64,000 bases of DNA from an uncultured Coriobacteriia bacterium. Its GTDB lineage: Bacteria > Actinomycetota > Coriobacteriia > Coriobacteriales > QAMH01. The translations under genes were made by a program, and so were the position numbers. The stretch spans positions 1 through 64,000 of the forward strand of contig CAUHSG010000002.1 in NCBI GenBank assembly GCA_959608885.1, written 5' to 3'. The notes under the pieces were generated by a model that was not told the origin of the DNA, did no database searches, and was given only the letters and a program-made list of their open reading frames with translations. Shown piece by piece: positions 46,122-54,331 of the stretch (position 1 is its first letter; each line of letters begins with the position of its first letter).

Positions 46122-46885
46122 CGTATTCGCGCGGGCAATATGACGATGGATGCGGACGCGACAGACGCCCTCGCCGCGATGCGTCCGAGCATGGTGAGCG
46201 TCGTGCGGGAAGCGGGTCAAGCCGTTACTCGCGTTCATCCGAGCGCTATGTCCGCAACGGTTCGGGCAACAGAGACGAAGGTCGCCCCGCGCGCTCGCAG
46301 TCCCGCACAGGCCGGAAGCAGCGTGACGATGCGCAGCAGACGCGTCGACGCTCGGGACAGGATGGCAGGTGTGATTCCGCTCGTGATGCCCAGAGGGCAC
46401 CGGCGCGTTCAAGGCAACACGACGGCATGCGTGACGTTGCATACGATCGTCGCGATGAGCGTGGTGGCCGGCAGCGTGACATGCGAAGCAGGCAAGCACG
46501 GGATGCCCGTGCGGGTTCGCACGTAGGTCAGCGCAACGTCGCCCAGGCCAACCAGTACAGCAGGGATCGCTATGTCAGTCAGCCTGGCCAGCAGCGGGGC
46601 GCTTCCGTGAGTCAACAGAACTACGCCAAGGCCCGGCGCGTCAAGCCGGTTGATCCGCGAGCCCTCCTCGCGGCCGCCGTCATTGCCGTCGTCCTGGCTG
46701 CCGTCATCATCGTTCGCTTCGTTCTCTTCGGCGGTACGGCCAGCGAATACGGGGTCGCGAAGGCGGCCATCGACCAGCAGCAGTCGCAGCTCACCGAGCT
46801 CCAGGCCTCCAATGAGGATCTCCAGGCCCAGATAGACTCCATGCAGGGCCTCATCGAGCGATACGACAACTCCGGGAAGAAGTAG
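46118..46885 (+). CDS. Arginine-rich membrane protein with coiled-coil tail
   Basis: A 255-residue protein of unrecognised family. Residues 1-165 are extremely rich in Arg with Gln, Asp, Gly and Ser, and are probably disordered and cytoplasmic. One transmembrane helix (about 180-202) is followed by a short external coiled coil (about 215-250, QQQSQLTELQASNEDLQAQI). The helix-plus-coil end resembles FtsL/FtsB-type division proteins in layout, not clearly in sequence. The start overlaps the deacetylase stop (ATGA), so the two are coupled. Confidence 0.68.
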   Translation: MTYSRGQYDDGCGRDRRPRRDASEHGERRAGSGSSRYSRSSERYVRNGSGNRDEGRPARSQSRTGRKQRDDAQQTRRRSGQDGRCDSARDAQRAPARSRQHDGMRDVAYDRRDERGGRQRDMRSRQARDARAGSHVGQRNVAQANQYSRDRYVSQPGQQRGASVSQQNYAKARRVKPVDPRALLAAAVIAVVLAAVIIVRFVLFGGTASEYGVAKAAIDQQQSQLTELQASNEDLQAQIDSMQGLIERYDNSGKK

Positions 46886-46936
46886 GGCTTCTCGGACTCT
46901 ATCCGCCCGGCAATCTCAGTCGCCTTTCAAGCCGTC

Positions 46937-48427
46937 CTAACACGTTCTCCCTATGGCTTCGCGCCAACCCGCGAGCAGTTCCTCGGCGTACGCCGGCTTC
47001 ATTTGCGGGGCAAAGACGCTGTCCGTCGCGCGTAAGGCACGTAGCTCGTCGATCCCGTTCCAGAAGCCGCTCGTGAGGCCTGCCAGATATGCCGCGCCCA
47101 GCGCCGTGGACTCGATGTTCACGGGGCGCTGGATTTGCGTCTGCAGTATGTCGCTTTGGAATTGCATGAGAAAGTCGTTTTCCGAGGCGCCGCCATCGAC
47201 GTTGAGCTGCCTGATCTTGAGTCCGGCGTCGGCCTGCATGGCACCTGCCAGATCATGTATCTGGTAGGCGATCGCCTCAAGGGCCGCACGCACGATATGG
47301 GTGCGACTCGTTCCGCGGGTAAGGCCGTAGATGGCTCCGCGGGCCTCGGGCTTCCAATAGGGGGCGCCCAGACCCGTGAAGGCGGGGACGATGTAGACGC
47401 CACCCGTGTCCGGGACGCTCTCGGCGAGCTGCTGGGATTCCGCCGGCACCTGGAGGATGCCGAGCTCGTCGACGAGCCATTGCACGAGGGCACCGGCCAT
47501 GAAGACGCTTCCCTCGAGCGCGTACTCGGCATGCTTCGCACCCGGGGCTGATGCCGCGATTGTCGTGACAAGCCCGTTCTTCGACGTGACGGGGGCGTTT
47601 CCGGTGTGGAGGAGCATGAACCCGCCCGTGCCGTAGGTGTTCTTGGCCTGTCCCGCTTCGAAACAACACTGCCCGAAGAGCGCGGATTGCTGGTCACCCG
47701 CAGCGCCGCAAATGGGGATTCCCGTCGGGATGTTCGGGTAGTCGGTCACGCCGAAGGAGCTCGCGCTCGGGCGAACCTCGGGCATTATCTGCGCGGGAAT
47801 GTTGAATAGGTCGAGCAGCTCCTGATCCCAGCGAAGCTCGTGGATGTCGAACAGCATCGTGCGGCTCGCGTTGGTGACGTCGGTGGCATGCACCTTGCGG
47901 CCCGTAAGGTTCCAGATGAGCCAGCTGTCGACGGTTCCGAAGAGCAAGCGACCCTCATCGGCAAGGGCACGCGCGTCTTCCGTGTTGTCGAGCAGCCACT
48001 TGATCTTGCTTGCCGAAAAGTACGCGTCCGGCCGCAGGCCGGTCGTGTGGACGATCTTCTCGATGACCTCCGGACTCGAGCAGAGCTCCTCGATGATGGG
48101 AGCGGTGCGGCGGCATTGCCAGACGATGGCGTTTGCGACGGGGCGGCCCGTCTCGCGATCCCACAGCATGGTCGTCTCGCGTTGGTTGGTGATGCCGATG
48201 CTGTCTATGTCGTGTGCCGTGAGGGCATGCGAGGTGAGCAAGTCGGCGAGCGAGCCTAGCTGCGAGAAGATGATTTCCTGGGGATTTTGCTCGACCCATC
48301 CCGGCTGCGGATATATCTGGGGAAACTTGCGCTGGACGGAATCGACGAGCCGTCCGTCATGGTCGATGAGGACGGCGCGCGACGATGTCGTCCCCTGGTC
48401 AAGGGCGATGACGTACCTGTCGCTCAT
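46937..48427 (-). CDS. glpK: Glycerol kinase
   Basis: A 496-residue FGGY-family kinase making glycerol-3-phosphate. Signatures: ALDQGTTSSRAVLID near residue 8, NQRETTMLWDRETGRP near 80 (substrate loop with the key Arg-Glu pair), GTVDSWLIWNLTG near 165, and the ATP-site AGDQQSALFGQ near 243. The length is standard. The start overlaps the stop of the upstream lipase gene by ATGA, forming a two-gene unit that could take glycerol from monoacylglycerols into lipid metabolism. Confidence 0.96.
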   Translation of the reverse strand: MSDRYVIALDQGTTSSRAVLIDHDGRLVDSVQRKFPQIYPQPGWVEQNPQEIIFSQLGSLADLLTSHALTAHDIDSIGITNQRETTMLWDRETGRPVANAIVWQCRRTAPIIEELCSSPEVIEKIVHTTGLRPDAYFSASKIKWLLDNTEDARALADEGRLLFGTVDSWLIWNLTGRKVHATDVTNASRTMLFDIHELRWDQELLDLFNIPAQIMPEVRPSASSFGVTDYPNIPTGIPICGAAGDQQSALFGQCCFEAGQAKNTYGTGGFMLLHTGNAPVTSKNGLVTTIAASAPGAKHAEYALEGSVFMAGALVQWLVDELGILQVPAESQQLAESVPDTGGVYIVPAFTGLGAPYWKPEARGAIYGLTRGTSRTHIVRAALEAIAYQIHDLAGAMQADAGLKIRQLNVDGGASENDFLMQFQSDILQTQIQRPVNIESTALGAAYLAGLTSGFWNGIDELRALRATDSVFAPQMKPAYAEELLAGWREAIGRTC

Positions 48428-49386
48428 TGGGCACCTCCGTCCAAATGTCCGTCAAGCCAGGCGAGCACGTCGTCGTAGACGACCTGCGCATCCCTTTCGT
48501 TCAGTATTTCGTGGCGCATTCCCTCGTAGATGCGCACCTCGACGTCCTTTACACCGGCTTCGCGTGTCATTGCGGCGACCTTCCTGACACCTTCTCCCAT
48601 CGAGCCGACGGGGTCTTCGGCCCCTGCGATGAAGAGCAGGGGAAGGGCCTGCGGAATCGCCTGGAAGGTCTTGGGGTCGCACGCCTCGCCGGTGAGTGCC
48701 GTGAGCGTCGCATAGCCGCCTGCGGGAAACATGAAACCGGATTTCTCGTCTGCAAGGTAGCGGTCGACGTTTTCCTCGTTTGCCGAAATCCAGTCCGCCT
48801 CCGTGCGCGGGTCGTCGATGACCTTGTTAAAACCGCCCGCTGCCATGGAGTCCAGCAACTTGCTTTCGTAGCCCTTTCCCCGGATGGCGGCAATGGCTCG
48901 GGATAGCACGTTTCCCGCCTTCGAGACGATGGGCGCGACATAACCCGTGCCGCATAGTATGGCACCGGCCAGTCCCTCGCCGTGGCGCGCGATGTAGTCG
49001 CGCATGATGTAGCTGCCCATCGAGTGCCCGAAAACGAAGTAGGGAAGGCCAGCCGGCGTGTGAGCCAGCATGTAGGAGCGCATGCGATGGACGTCCTCTA
49101 TGAGATGGTTTGCCCCGTTGCGGGGGTCGAGCTCGCCCCATGAGGTGGATTGCGAGACGCTTTCGCCATGCGCGAGGTGATCGTAACCCCCGACGATGAA
49201 CCCCTTGCCGGCCAGAAAGCGCGCAAAGTCGTCATATCGCTCGATGTGCTCGGCCATGCCATGGGCGACCTGGATGACACCGCGGGGGCTGGCGCAGCCC
49301 TCGTCGCGCCAGATATAGCCGTGGATGGTCGTCTCGGCGTCGGTGCTCGGAAACGAAACGGGCTCTTGCGTGATGGTATCGGCCAT
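48424..49386 (-). CDS. Alpha/beta hydrolase, monoacylglycerol-lipase-like
   Basis: A 320-residue serine hydrolase. The nucleophile elbow is VFGHSMGS near residue 118, acid Asp is in FIAGAEDPVG near 254, and His is in EGMRHEI near 285. The N-terminal VAHGMAEHIERYDDFARFL is typical of bacterial monoglyceride lipases and lysophospholipases. No signal peptide is seen, so it acts in the cytoplasm. Coupling to glpK supports glycerol release from monoglycerides. The gene is divergent from the flippase at 49434. Confidence 0.88.
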   Translation of the reverse strand: MADTITQEPVSFPSTDAETTIHGYIWRDEGCASPRGVIQVAHGMAEHIERYDDFARFLAGKGFIVGGYDHLAHGESVSQSTSWGELDPRNGANHLIEDVHRMRSYMLAHTPAGLPYFVFGHSMGSYIMRDYIARHGEGLAGAILCGTGYVAPIVSKAGNVLSRAIAAIRGKGYESKLLDSMAAGGFNKVIDDPRTEADWISANEENVDRYLADEKSGFMFPAGGYATLTALTGEACDPKTFQAIPQALPLLFIAGAEDPVGSMGEGVRKVAAMTREAGVKDVEVRIYEGMRHEILNERDAQVVYDDVLAWLDGHLDGGAQ

Positions 49387-49421
49387 GATGCCTCCCAGAT
49401 GACGTTCGTCCTATGCGATAT

Positions 49422-49427
49422 TATAAT
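49422..49427 (+). promoter_or_regulatory. -10 box of the flippase gene, leaderless type
   Basis: TATAAT ends 6 nt before the ATG at 49434 with no ribosome site between, predicting a leaderless mRNA. This also rules out the in-frame ATG at 49413. Confidence 0.55.
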
Positions 49428-49433
49428 CGCGCT

Positions 49434-50825
49434 ATGGAACGAAGGCCCAACAAAGCACGCAAGCAAGGCGCAATCGCACGACTGGTGAATCATTGGATCG
49501 ACCGTCTCGTCGGTGCGGCCTCGCAACGTTCCTTTTCCGGGCAGGAAGAGCAGTACTCGTCCCATCAGACCACTCGTGACTTCATCTTCAACAGCCTTGG
49601 CATCGGCGTATGGGGCGTCGTGTTCCCGCTGCTCACCATCGTTATCACGCAGCTCGTCGGCGCCGATCAGGCTGGCATTTTCTCCCTCGCCTTCGTGACC
49701 GGCACCCTGCTCATGATCATTGGCAATTACGGCGTGCGCACCTATCAGGTGTCGGACATCGACGAGGACCATTCCTTTGCCGACTACCAGATCAACCGCA
49801 TCATCACCTGCATGCTCATGGTTGTGGCGGGCTACGTCTATTGCTGCATCCGCGGCTACGAGTCCGACATGTTCGTCATCAGCATGGGCGTGTACCTGTA
49901 CCGCATGGTCGACGCGCTGGCCGATGTCTACGAGGGGCGTTTACAGCAGGTCGACAAGATGTATCTCGCGGGCATCTCGCAGGCGTTTCGAAGTGCCATC
50001 GTGCTCGTCGTGTTCAGCATTGTCCTCTTTGTCACGCGCAACCTGGGGTTTTCGTGCATCATCATGGCAATCGTCGCGGCGGCAAGCCTACTCGTCCTGA
50101 CGGTGCCCCTCGCGTACATGGAGACACCCAAGTCGCGTCGTTGGAGCATGGGTGGTGTCATCAACCTCTTCAAGCGCTGCTTTCCGGTCTTCGTGGCCCT
50201 CTTCCTCTACTGCCTCATCGACAACATGCCCAAGTTCATGATGGAAGGGCCGCTTTCCTACGACAACCAGCTCTATTTCAACGTGCTCTACTTCCCGGCG
50301 CAGGGCATTCTCCTCACGGCAAGCCTCATCTACAAGCCGCTTCTGCTACGCCTCGCCGCGGCCTGGGAAAACCCAGACGAGCGTCGCACGTTCAACATCA
50401 TCATGATGGCTGTGTTCGGCGCGATCGTCGCCATCACCGCCTTCAACCTCATCGTCATGAACTGGATTGGCGTGCCCATCATGAGCGTGCTGTACAACAC
50501 GGATTTCGAGCAGTTCAGGGTCCTCATGAACCTCATGATCGTCGCCGGAGGCATTACGGCAGCCATCGACTTCATCTACCAGATCATCACCGTCCAGCGT
50601 CGGCAGAACAGCGTCGTGAAGCTCTACCTCATCACGTTCGCGTTCTCGACCGTGGCTTCGTTCGTGCTCATCAACTCCATCGGCCTCATGGGGGCGGTCA
50701 TCACCTATCTTGCCGAGATGTGCCTGCTGCTCGTCTTGGTCGTGCTGCAGTTCGCCAACATCAGCGTGTGCACGCGCAGGCGTCCGGCCGCGAGGCTCGA
50801 GAACTCCAGCCGGTTCTGGGGGTAG
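49434..50825 (+). CDS. Polysaccharide flippase (MOP superfamily, Wzx/RfbX-like)
   Basis: A 463-residue membrane protein with about 12 hydrophobic helices starting near residue 55. The arrangement (FNSLGIGVWGVVFPLLTIVI as helix 1, GADQAGIFSLAFVTGTLLM as helix 2) matches polysaccharide-biosynthesis flippases that turn lipid-linked oligosaccharides outward. The ~45-residue basic N-terminus is cytoplasmic. No polymerase gene is adjacent. It is followed after 3 nt by tilS, probably in the same transcript. Confidence 0.85.
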   Translation: MERRPNKARKQGAIARLVNHWIDRLVGAASQRSFSGQEEQYSSHQTTRDFIFNSLGIGVWGVVFPLLTIVITQLVGADQAGIFSLAFVTGTLLMIIGNYGVRTYQVSDIDEDHSFADYQINRIITCMLMVVAGYVYCCIRGYESDMFVISMGVYLYRMVDALADVYEGRLQQVDKMYLAGISQAFRSAIVLVVFSIVLFVTRNLGFSCIIMAIVAAASLLVLTVPLAYMETPKSRRWSMGGVINLFKRCFPVFVALFLYCLIDNMPKFMMEGPLSYDNQLYFNVLYFPAQGILLTASLIYKPLLLRLAAAWENPDERRTFNIIMMAVFGAIVAITAFNLIVMNWIGVPIMSVLYNTDFEQFRVLMNLMIVAGGITAAIDFIYQIITVQRRQNSVVKLYLITFAFSTVASFVLINSIGLMGAVITYLAEMCLLLVLVVLQFANISVCTRRRPAARLENSSRFWG

Positions 50826-50828
50826 ATC

Positions 50829-51854
50829 ATGCGGCAGTCGCAATCGAGTGTCCCCGTCTTACTCATGGTCTCGGGTGGGTCAGACTCCACGGCCCTGCTC
50901 GAGCTCGCCTGCGCCTATGCTGCGGGCGAGGGCTCCGATAGCGGACTCTTCGCGATGCTCGCGACTCAGCTTCCTACGCCTGACCGCATCGTGCCCTTCG
51001 TCCTGCACGTGAACCATATGCTACGCGGGGCGGATTCCGATGCCGACGAGCGCTTCGTGCGTGAGCTTTGCGAGAGGCTCGACGTCCCTTGCGAGGTGGA
51101 GCGTGTCGATGTCGCCTCCCTTGCGCGCTCGCGCAAGGGAGGCATGGAGGCCGTCGCGCGCGAGGAACGCTACCGCCTGGTGTCACTGGCACTGGAACGT
51201 GCCTGCCTCCAGGTGGGCGTCGAGGACGGGCTCATCTGCACTGCGCATACAATCGACGATCGCGTCGAGACCTTCTTCATGCGCGCCTTGGTGGGAACGG
51301 GCCCCGGGGGGCTCGCATCCATTCCGCGCGTTCGTGGCAGGTTGCGCAGGCCCTTGCTCGACGCATCGCGCGAGCAGCTGCGCGATTGGCTGAGAGAGCG
51401 GCATCCGGGCACGCCCGATAGCGCGCTCTGGCGCGAGGACGAGACGAATCTCACGGGTGACAACTTTCGCAGCCAAGTACGTCGCGAGCTCGTCCCCGTG
51501 CTTCGCGAGCTGCGTCCGGGGTTTGAGCGATCGCTCGCGCAAACCATGGACCTCATCGCCGACGAGGACGAGACGTTACGATGCCAGGCGGATTCGATTG
51601 CCTACCGGACGCTCACGTGGGATGGCGATGTCGCGTCGGTGCCCATCGGGGCGTTGGGCTCGCTCGACCGGTCCATGGCTCGACGAGTTCTGCGCGCCTG
51701 TCTGCTTGTGGTCAATCCCGACGCGCGACTCGAGGCGGGCCAGATTGACCGCGTCCTCGACGGGCTCGAAGACGAGGGTTTCACGACCGAGACCTCCGGT
51801 GGTCTGCGTGTGAGCACATCGGGTGATGCGCTCGTCATCCGCAAAGCGCAATAG
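50829..51854 (+). CDS. tilS: tRNA(Ile)-lysidine synthase
   Basis: A 341-residue PP-loop ATPase that changes C34 to lysidine in tRNA-Ile(CAU). The PP-loop is VSGGSDSTAL near residue 14. HVNHMLRGADSDADE near 60-74 and the TAHTIDDRVETFFMR lysine-site segment near 137-151 are clear. The C-terminal substrate domain is short. In most Gram-positive genomes tilS is followed directly by hpt and ftsH. Here those lie 7.3 kb downstream, across an inserted block. Confidence 0.93.
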   Translation: MRQSQSSVPVLLMVSGGSDSTALLELACAYAAGEGSDSGLFAMLATQLPTPDRIVPFVLHVNHMLRGADSDADERFVRELCERLDVPCEVERVDVASLARSRKGGMEAVAREERYRLVSLALERACLQVGVEDGLICTAHTIDDRVETFFMRALVGTGPGGLASIPRVRGRLRRPLLDASREQLRDWLRERHPGTPDSALWREDETNLTGDNFRSQVRRELVPVLRELRPGFERSLAQTMDLIADEDETLRCQADSIAYRTLTWDGDVASVPIGALGSLDRSMARRVLRACLLVVNPDARLEAGQIDRVLDGLEDEGFTTETSGGLRVSTSGDALVIRKAQ

Positions 51855-51901
51855 GCAGAAAGCGTCCGTTTGCAGGCTGGCCTTCGCATCTGATGTAGGA
51901 A

Positions 51902-52074
51902 TACTGCGTTTCTTTAGCGAATGCGATACTCCTATGTAAGAATATTGCGTTTTCCTAGGACAAAAGATTCATGGATGCAGAAGAATGACGTTTCCCTAGG
52001 ATTTCATAGCAGCAAATCCTAGGGAAGCGAAAGAAACCTACATGCACGCCCTGCGAATCCTAGGGAAACGAAAG
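51902..52074. repeat. 41-bp-periodic repeat array with direct and inverted halves
   Basis: Five copies of a roughly 20-bp unit (core GCGTTTyCCTAGGA) occur. Three are direct, with cores at 51907, 51948 and 51989, exactly 41 bp apart. Two are inverted (AATCCTAGGGAARCGAAAG) at 52014 and 52055, again 41 bp apart. The third and fourth form a hairpin with a 16-bp stem (one G-T pair) and 9-nt loop. The array fills most of the gap between tilS and the convergent lipoprotein gene. Even helical phasing suggests protein binding, but mobile-repeat decay is possible. Confidence 0.7.
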
Positions 52075-52147
52075 AAATTGACATCGCAGCTTTCAAAGAA
52101 GATCTGGTGAAGGCCGTCTGGTCGACGCATTGCAATGCGAAATGACA

Positions 52148-53635
52148 TCACGACACGATGATGCTCATGCATCCCGGGGCCGAAGCGGTTACCGCTTGGA
52201 AGGCCTTGGGGGAGACGTAGGAGACGAGCACCGTGCCGGAGTCATCGGTGACCTCGACGGTCGAGCCCGCGCTTCCGCTCAGGCGCTCCATGAGGTGCGC
52301 CTGCGTGCTGCCGGTGAAGTCCTCGGCCATGACGGCGCTACCCATAAGGATGACGTTGCCGCCGTTGACGGTTGCCCCGTATTCGTAGTCAAGGCCGCTG
52401 TCATCGGAGTTCGATGCACCGTTCACGAATACGGTTCCGCCGTTGATTTCGATGTAGCCGTTGGAGTCCAAGCCGTCTCCATCGGCGTTCACGACAAGCG
52501 TGCCGCCATTGATTTGGATGAGGCATTCCTCGCTCGCATCGGGCATCGTCATGGCACCTCCCTGTCGGCCGGGGCCAGTTTCGTTTTGCGGGTCTTGTGC
52601 ATCCTGGGGTCTACCGCCTTGTCCGTCAGGCGGGGTCCCATCCTGGGGGCGTTCGCCCGCATCACCATGGGGCCTTGCGGGAGGCGTACTCTCGCCTCCC
52701 TGCGTCATGGCAGGAGGCTGGTCGTCCTGGGGCATGGCGGGCGGTTGACTGTCCTGGGGCGCGGCGCCCGTAGTCATCGAACCCTCGGCGGCCGATGCGT
52801 TCACGCCGTCGTCGCTTGCCACGATGCTAGTCTCGCCGCCATGCACGAAGATCTTTTCGGCTTCGTAGCCCTCCACGCAGCTTTCCACGTCTACCGTGCC
52901 ATTGGCGATGTAGAACAGGTATTCCGAATGGAATGCGTCATCTCCCGCGTTCACGGTTATGTCTCCGCCACCGATCTTGATGGCGTCGTTGCCGTGCACG
53001 GCATCCTCGGCACTTGTGACGGTGATGGTGCCGCCGGTGATGACCGTGTCGTCCTTGGAGGCGATGCCATGGCGATAGCTGCCGGTCACCTTAAGCGCGC
53101 CCGACCCGTTGATGGTCAGGTCGTCCTTGGAGTACAGCGCGGCGCACGGCTCATCCTCTCCCTCGGCAAGAGCGTAGCTCGCTCCGTCCGAAAGCACGTT
53201 GGTCGAGCCGTCGGCAAGCGTGAGGAAGACCTTGTCGGCTTGGTCGATTTGAATGGCGGGACCGTCCTCGTTGTGGATGGTGACGCTGTCGAGCACGATC
53301 TGCGCCTTGTCGCCGTCACCCGGCAGGTTCACCACGATCTGGCCATCGGCTAGCGTGCCGGAGACGACATAGGTTCCGTCGGTCGATATGGTGACGGTCG
53401 ATCCGTCGGCCGTGGCACCTTCGCCCGTGACGGAGGCACCCGAGCCGTCAAGCACGATCTTGGTGGCGCTTGTCTCGTCATAGCTGGGGTCGCGATCGCG
53501 GTCGGTGAAGCGGAGCTGTTTCTCGACCGTCTTGTCGCTTGAGCTTTGTTGGTCCTGGCCCGTCCCGGATGCCGAGCATCCGGCGAGGGTGATGACGAAC
53601 GCCATGCTCGTCAAGGCGGCGATTACCCTCTTCAT
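52148..53635 (-). CDS. Lipoprotein with carbohydrate-binding (Cthe_2159-type) repeats
   Basis: A 495-residue surface lipoprotein. The lipobox is TLAGC at residues 16-20. A beta-strand-rich body follows, with repeated Asn/Asp-Gly turns (INGSGALKVTG, ITGGTITVTS, IGGGDITVNAGDDAFHSE, INGGTLVVNADGDGLDSNG), as in the polysaccharide-binding beta-helix family first seen in Clostridium thermocellum. A Pro/Gln/Gly/Asp-rich linker covers about 290-360. It begins immediately after the stop of the DUF4956 gene, with GGAGGTG inside that gene's end. Last gene of the five-gene module. Confidence 0.82.
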   Translation of the reverse strand: MKRVIAALTSMAFVITLAGCSASGTGQDQQSSSDKTVEKQLRFTDRDRDPSYDETSATKIVLDGSGASVTGEGATADGSTVTISTDGTYVVSGTLADGQIVVNLPGDGDKAQIVLDSVTIHNEDGPAIQIDQADKVFLTLADGSTNVLSDGASYALAEGEDEPCAALYSKDDLTINGSGALKVTGSYRHGIASKDDTVITGGTITVTSAEDAVHGNDAIKIGGGDITVNAGDDAFHSEYLFYIANGTVDVESCVEGYEAEKIFVHGGETSIVASDDGVNASAAEGSMTTGAAPQDSQPPAMPQDDQPPAMTQGGESTPPARPHGDAGERPQDGTPPDGQGGRPQDAQDPQNETGPGRQGGAMTMPDASEECLIQINGGTLVVNADGDGLDSNGYIEINGGTVFVNGASNSDDSGLDYEYGATVNGGNVILMGSAVMAEDFTGSTQAHLMERLSGSAGSTVEVTDDSGTVLVSYVSPKAFQAVTASAPGCMSIIVS

Positions 53636-54331
53636 CTAGAGCACCTCCTGGGTCTTCGGCGCATAGCCGAGGGAAATCTTCAAGTTGCCGTTGAGGCAGC
53701 GCAATTCGTCGATGAGCGCCTTCTCGAGCCCCTGCTCCTTGAGGCGCAGCATGTACTCGAGCTGGAACAGGCTCCCCATGTTCGTCGTTTGCACGTTCAT
53801 GAGCTTGTATTCGGTGGCGTATCGCTCGAGGGCCTCCTCGAAGACGCCATCGTATTCGAGGTCTTCGGGTATGGTGATGCGCAGCATCTTGTCGGATTCG
53901 TGCGGTTTGCCAAAGGGCGTCATCACGTAGATGACGTTCACGATTGCCACAATCGCCGTGAACACGACGGCGAGGATGATGAATCCCATGCCGGTGGCAA
54001 GGCCGATGGCCATGGCGAGGAACACGCTTCCGATGTCCTTGGCGCTGCCGGGGATCGAGCGGAAGCGCACGAGATTGAACACACCCATGACGGCGATGCC
54101 GACGCCCAGGTTGCCGTTTACCAGCGTGATGACCATCTGGACGATGAGCGGGAGCAGGGCAAGCGTCACCACGAAGTTCTTGCTGTGGTCGTGGCGAAAC
54201 ATGTAGACGAACGCGCAGACGATGCCAAGCACGATGGAGGCAAGGCAGCAGACGAGGAATTCGCCCGAGGTCACCTGAGATGCGAGTGACTGCGAGTTGG
54301 CGTAAATGGACGTGAGCGCGGAATCAAGCAT
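53636..54331 (-). CDS. DUF4956 membrane protein
   Basis: A 231-residue protein with about four transmembrane helices (24-44, 54-75, 80-95 and 107-138) and a C-terminal cytoplasmic domain of about 90 residues. The conserved loop NLVRFRSIPGSAKDIGSVF near 86-104 is diagnostic of DUF4956. These proteins regularly accompany VTC-type polymerase genes. The start at 54331 is preceded by GAGGAAAGG and overlaps the VTC gene by 8 bp. The function is unknown; a membrane partner or channel for the polymer is a reasonable guess. Confidence 0.85.
   Translation of the reverse strand: MLDSALTSIYANSQSLASQVTSGEFLVCCLASIVLGIVCAFVYMFRHDHSKNFVVTLALLPLIVQMVITLVNGNLGVGIAVMGVFNLVRFRSIPGSAKDIGSVFLAMAIGLATGMGFIILAVVFTAIVAIVNVIYVMTPFGKPHESDKMLRITIPEDLEYDGVFEEALERYATEYKLMNVQTTNMGSLFQLEYMLRLKEQGLEKALIDELRCLNGNLKISLGYAPKTQEVL

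Noticed and set aside
51902..52074. Possible CRISPR array
   Set aside because: The repeat cores are degenerate, orientation flips halfway, only five copies exist and no cas gene is near. The 41-bp phasing is better explained as protein-binding sites.
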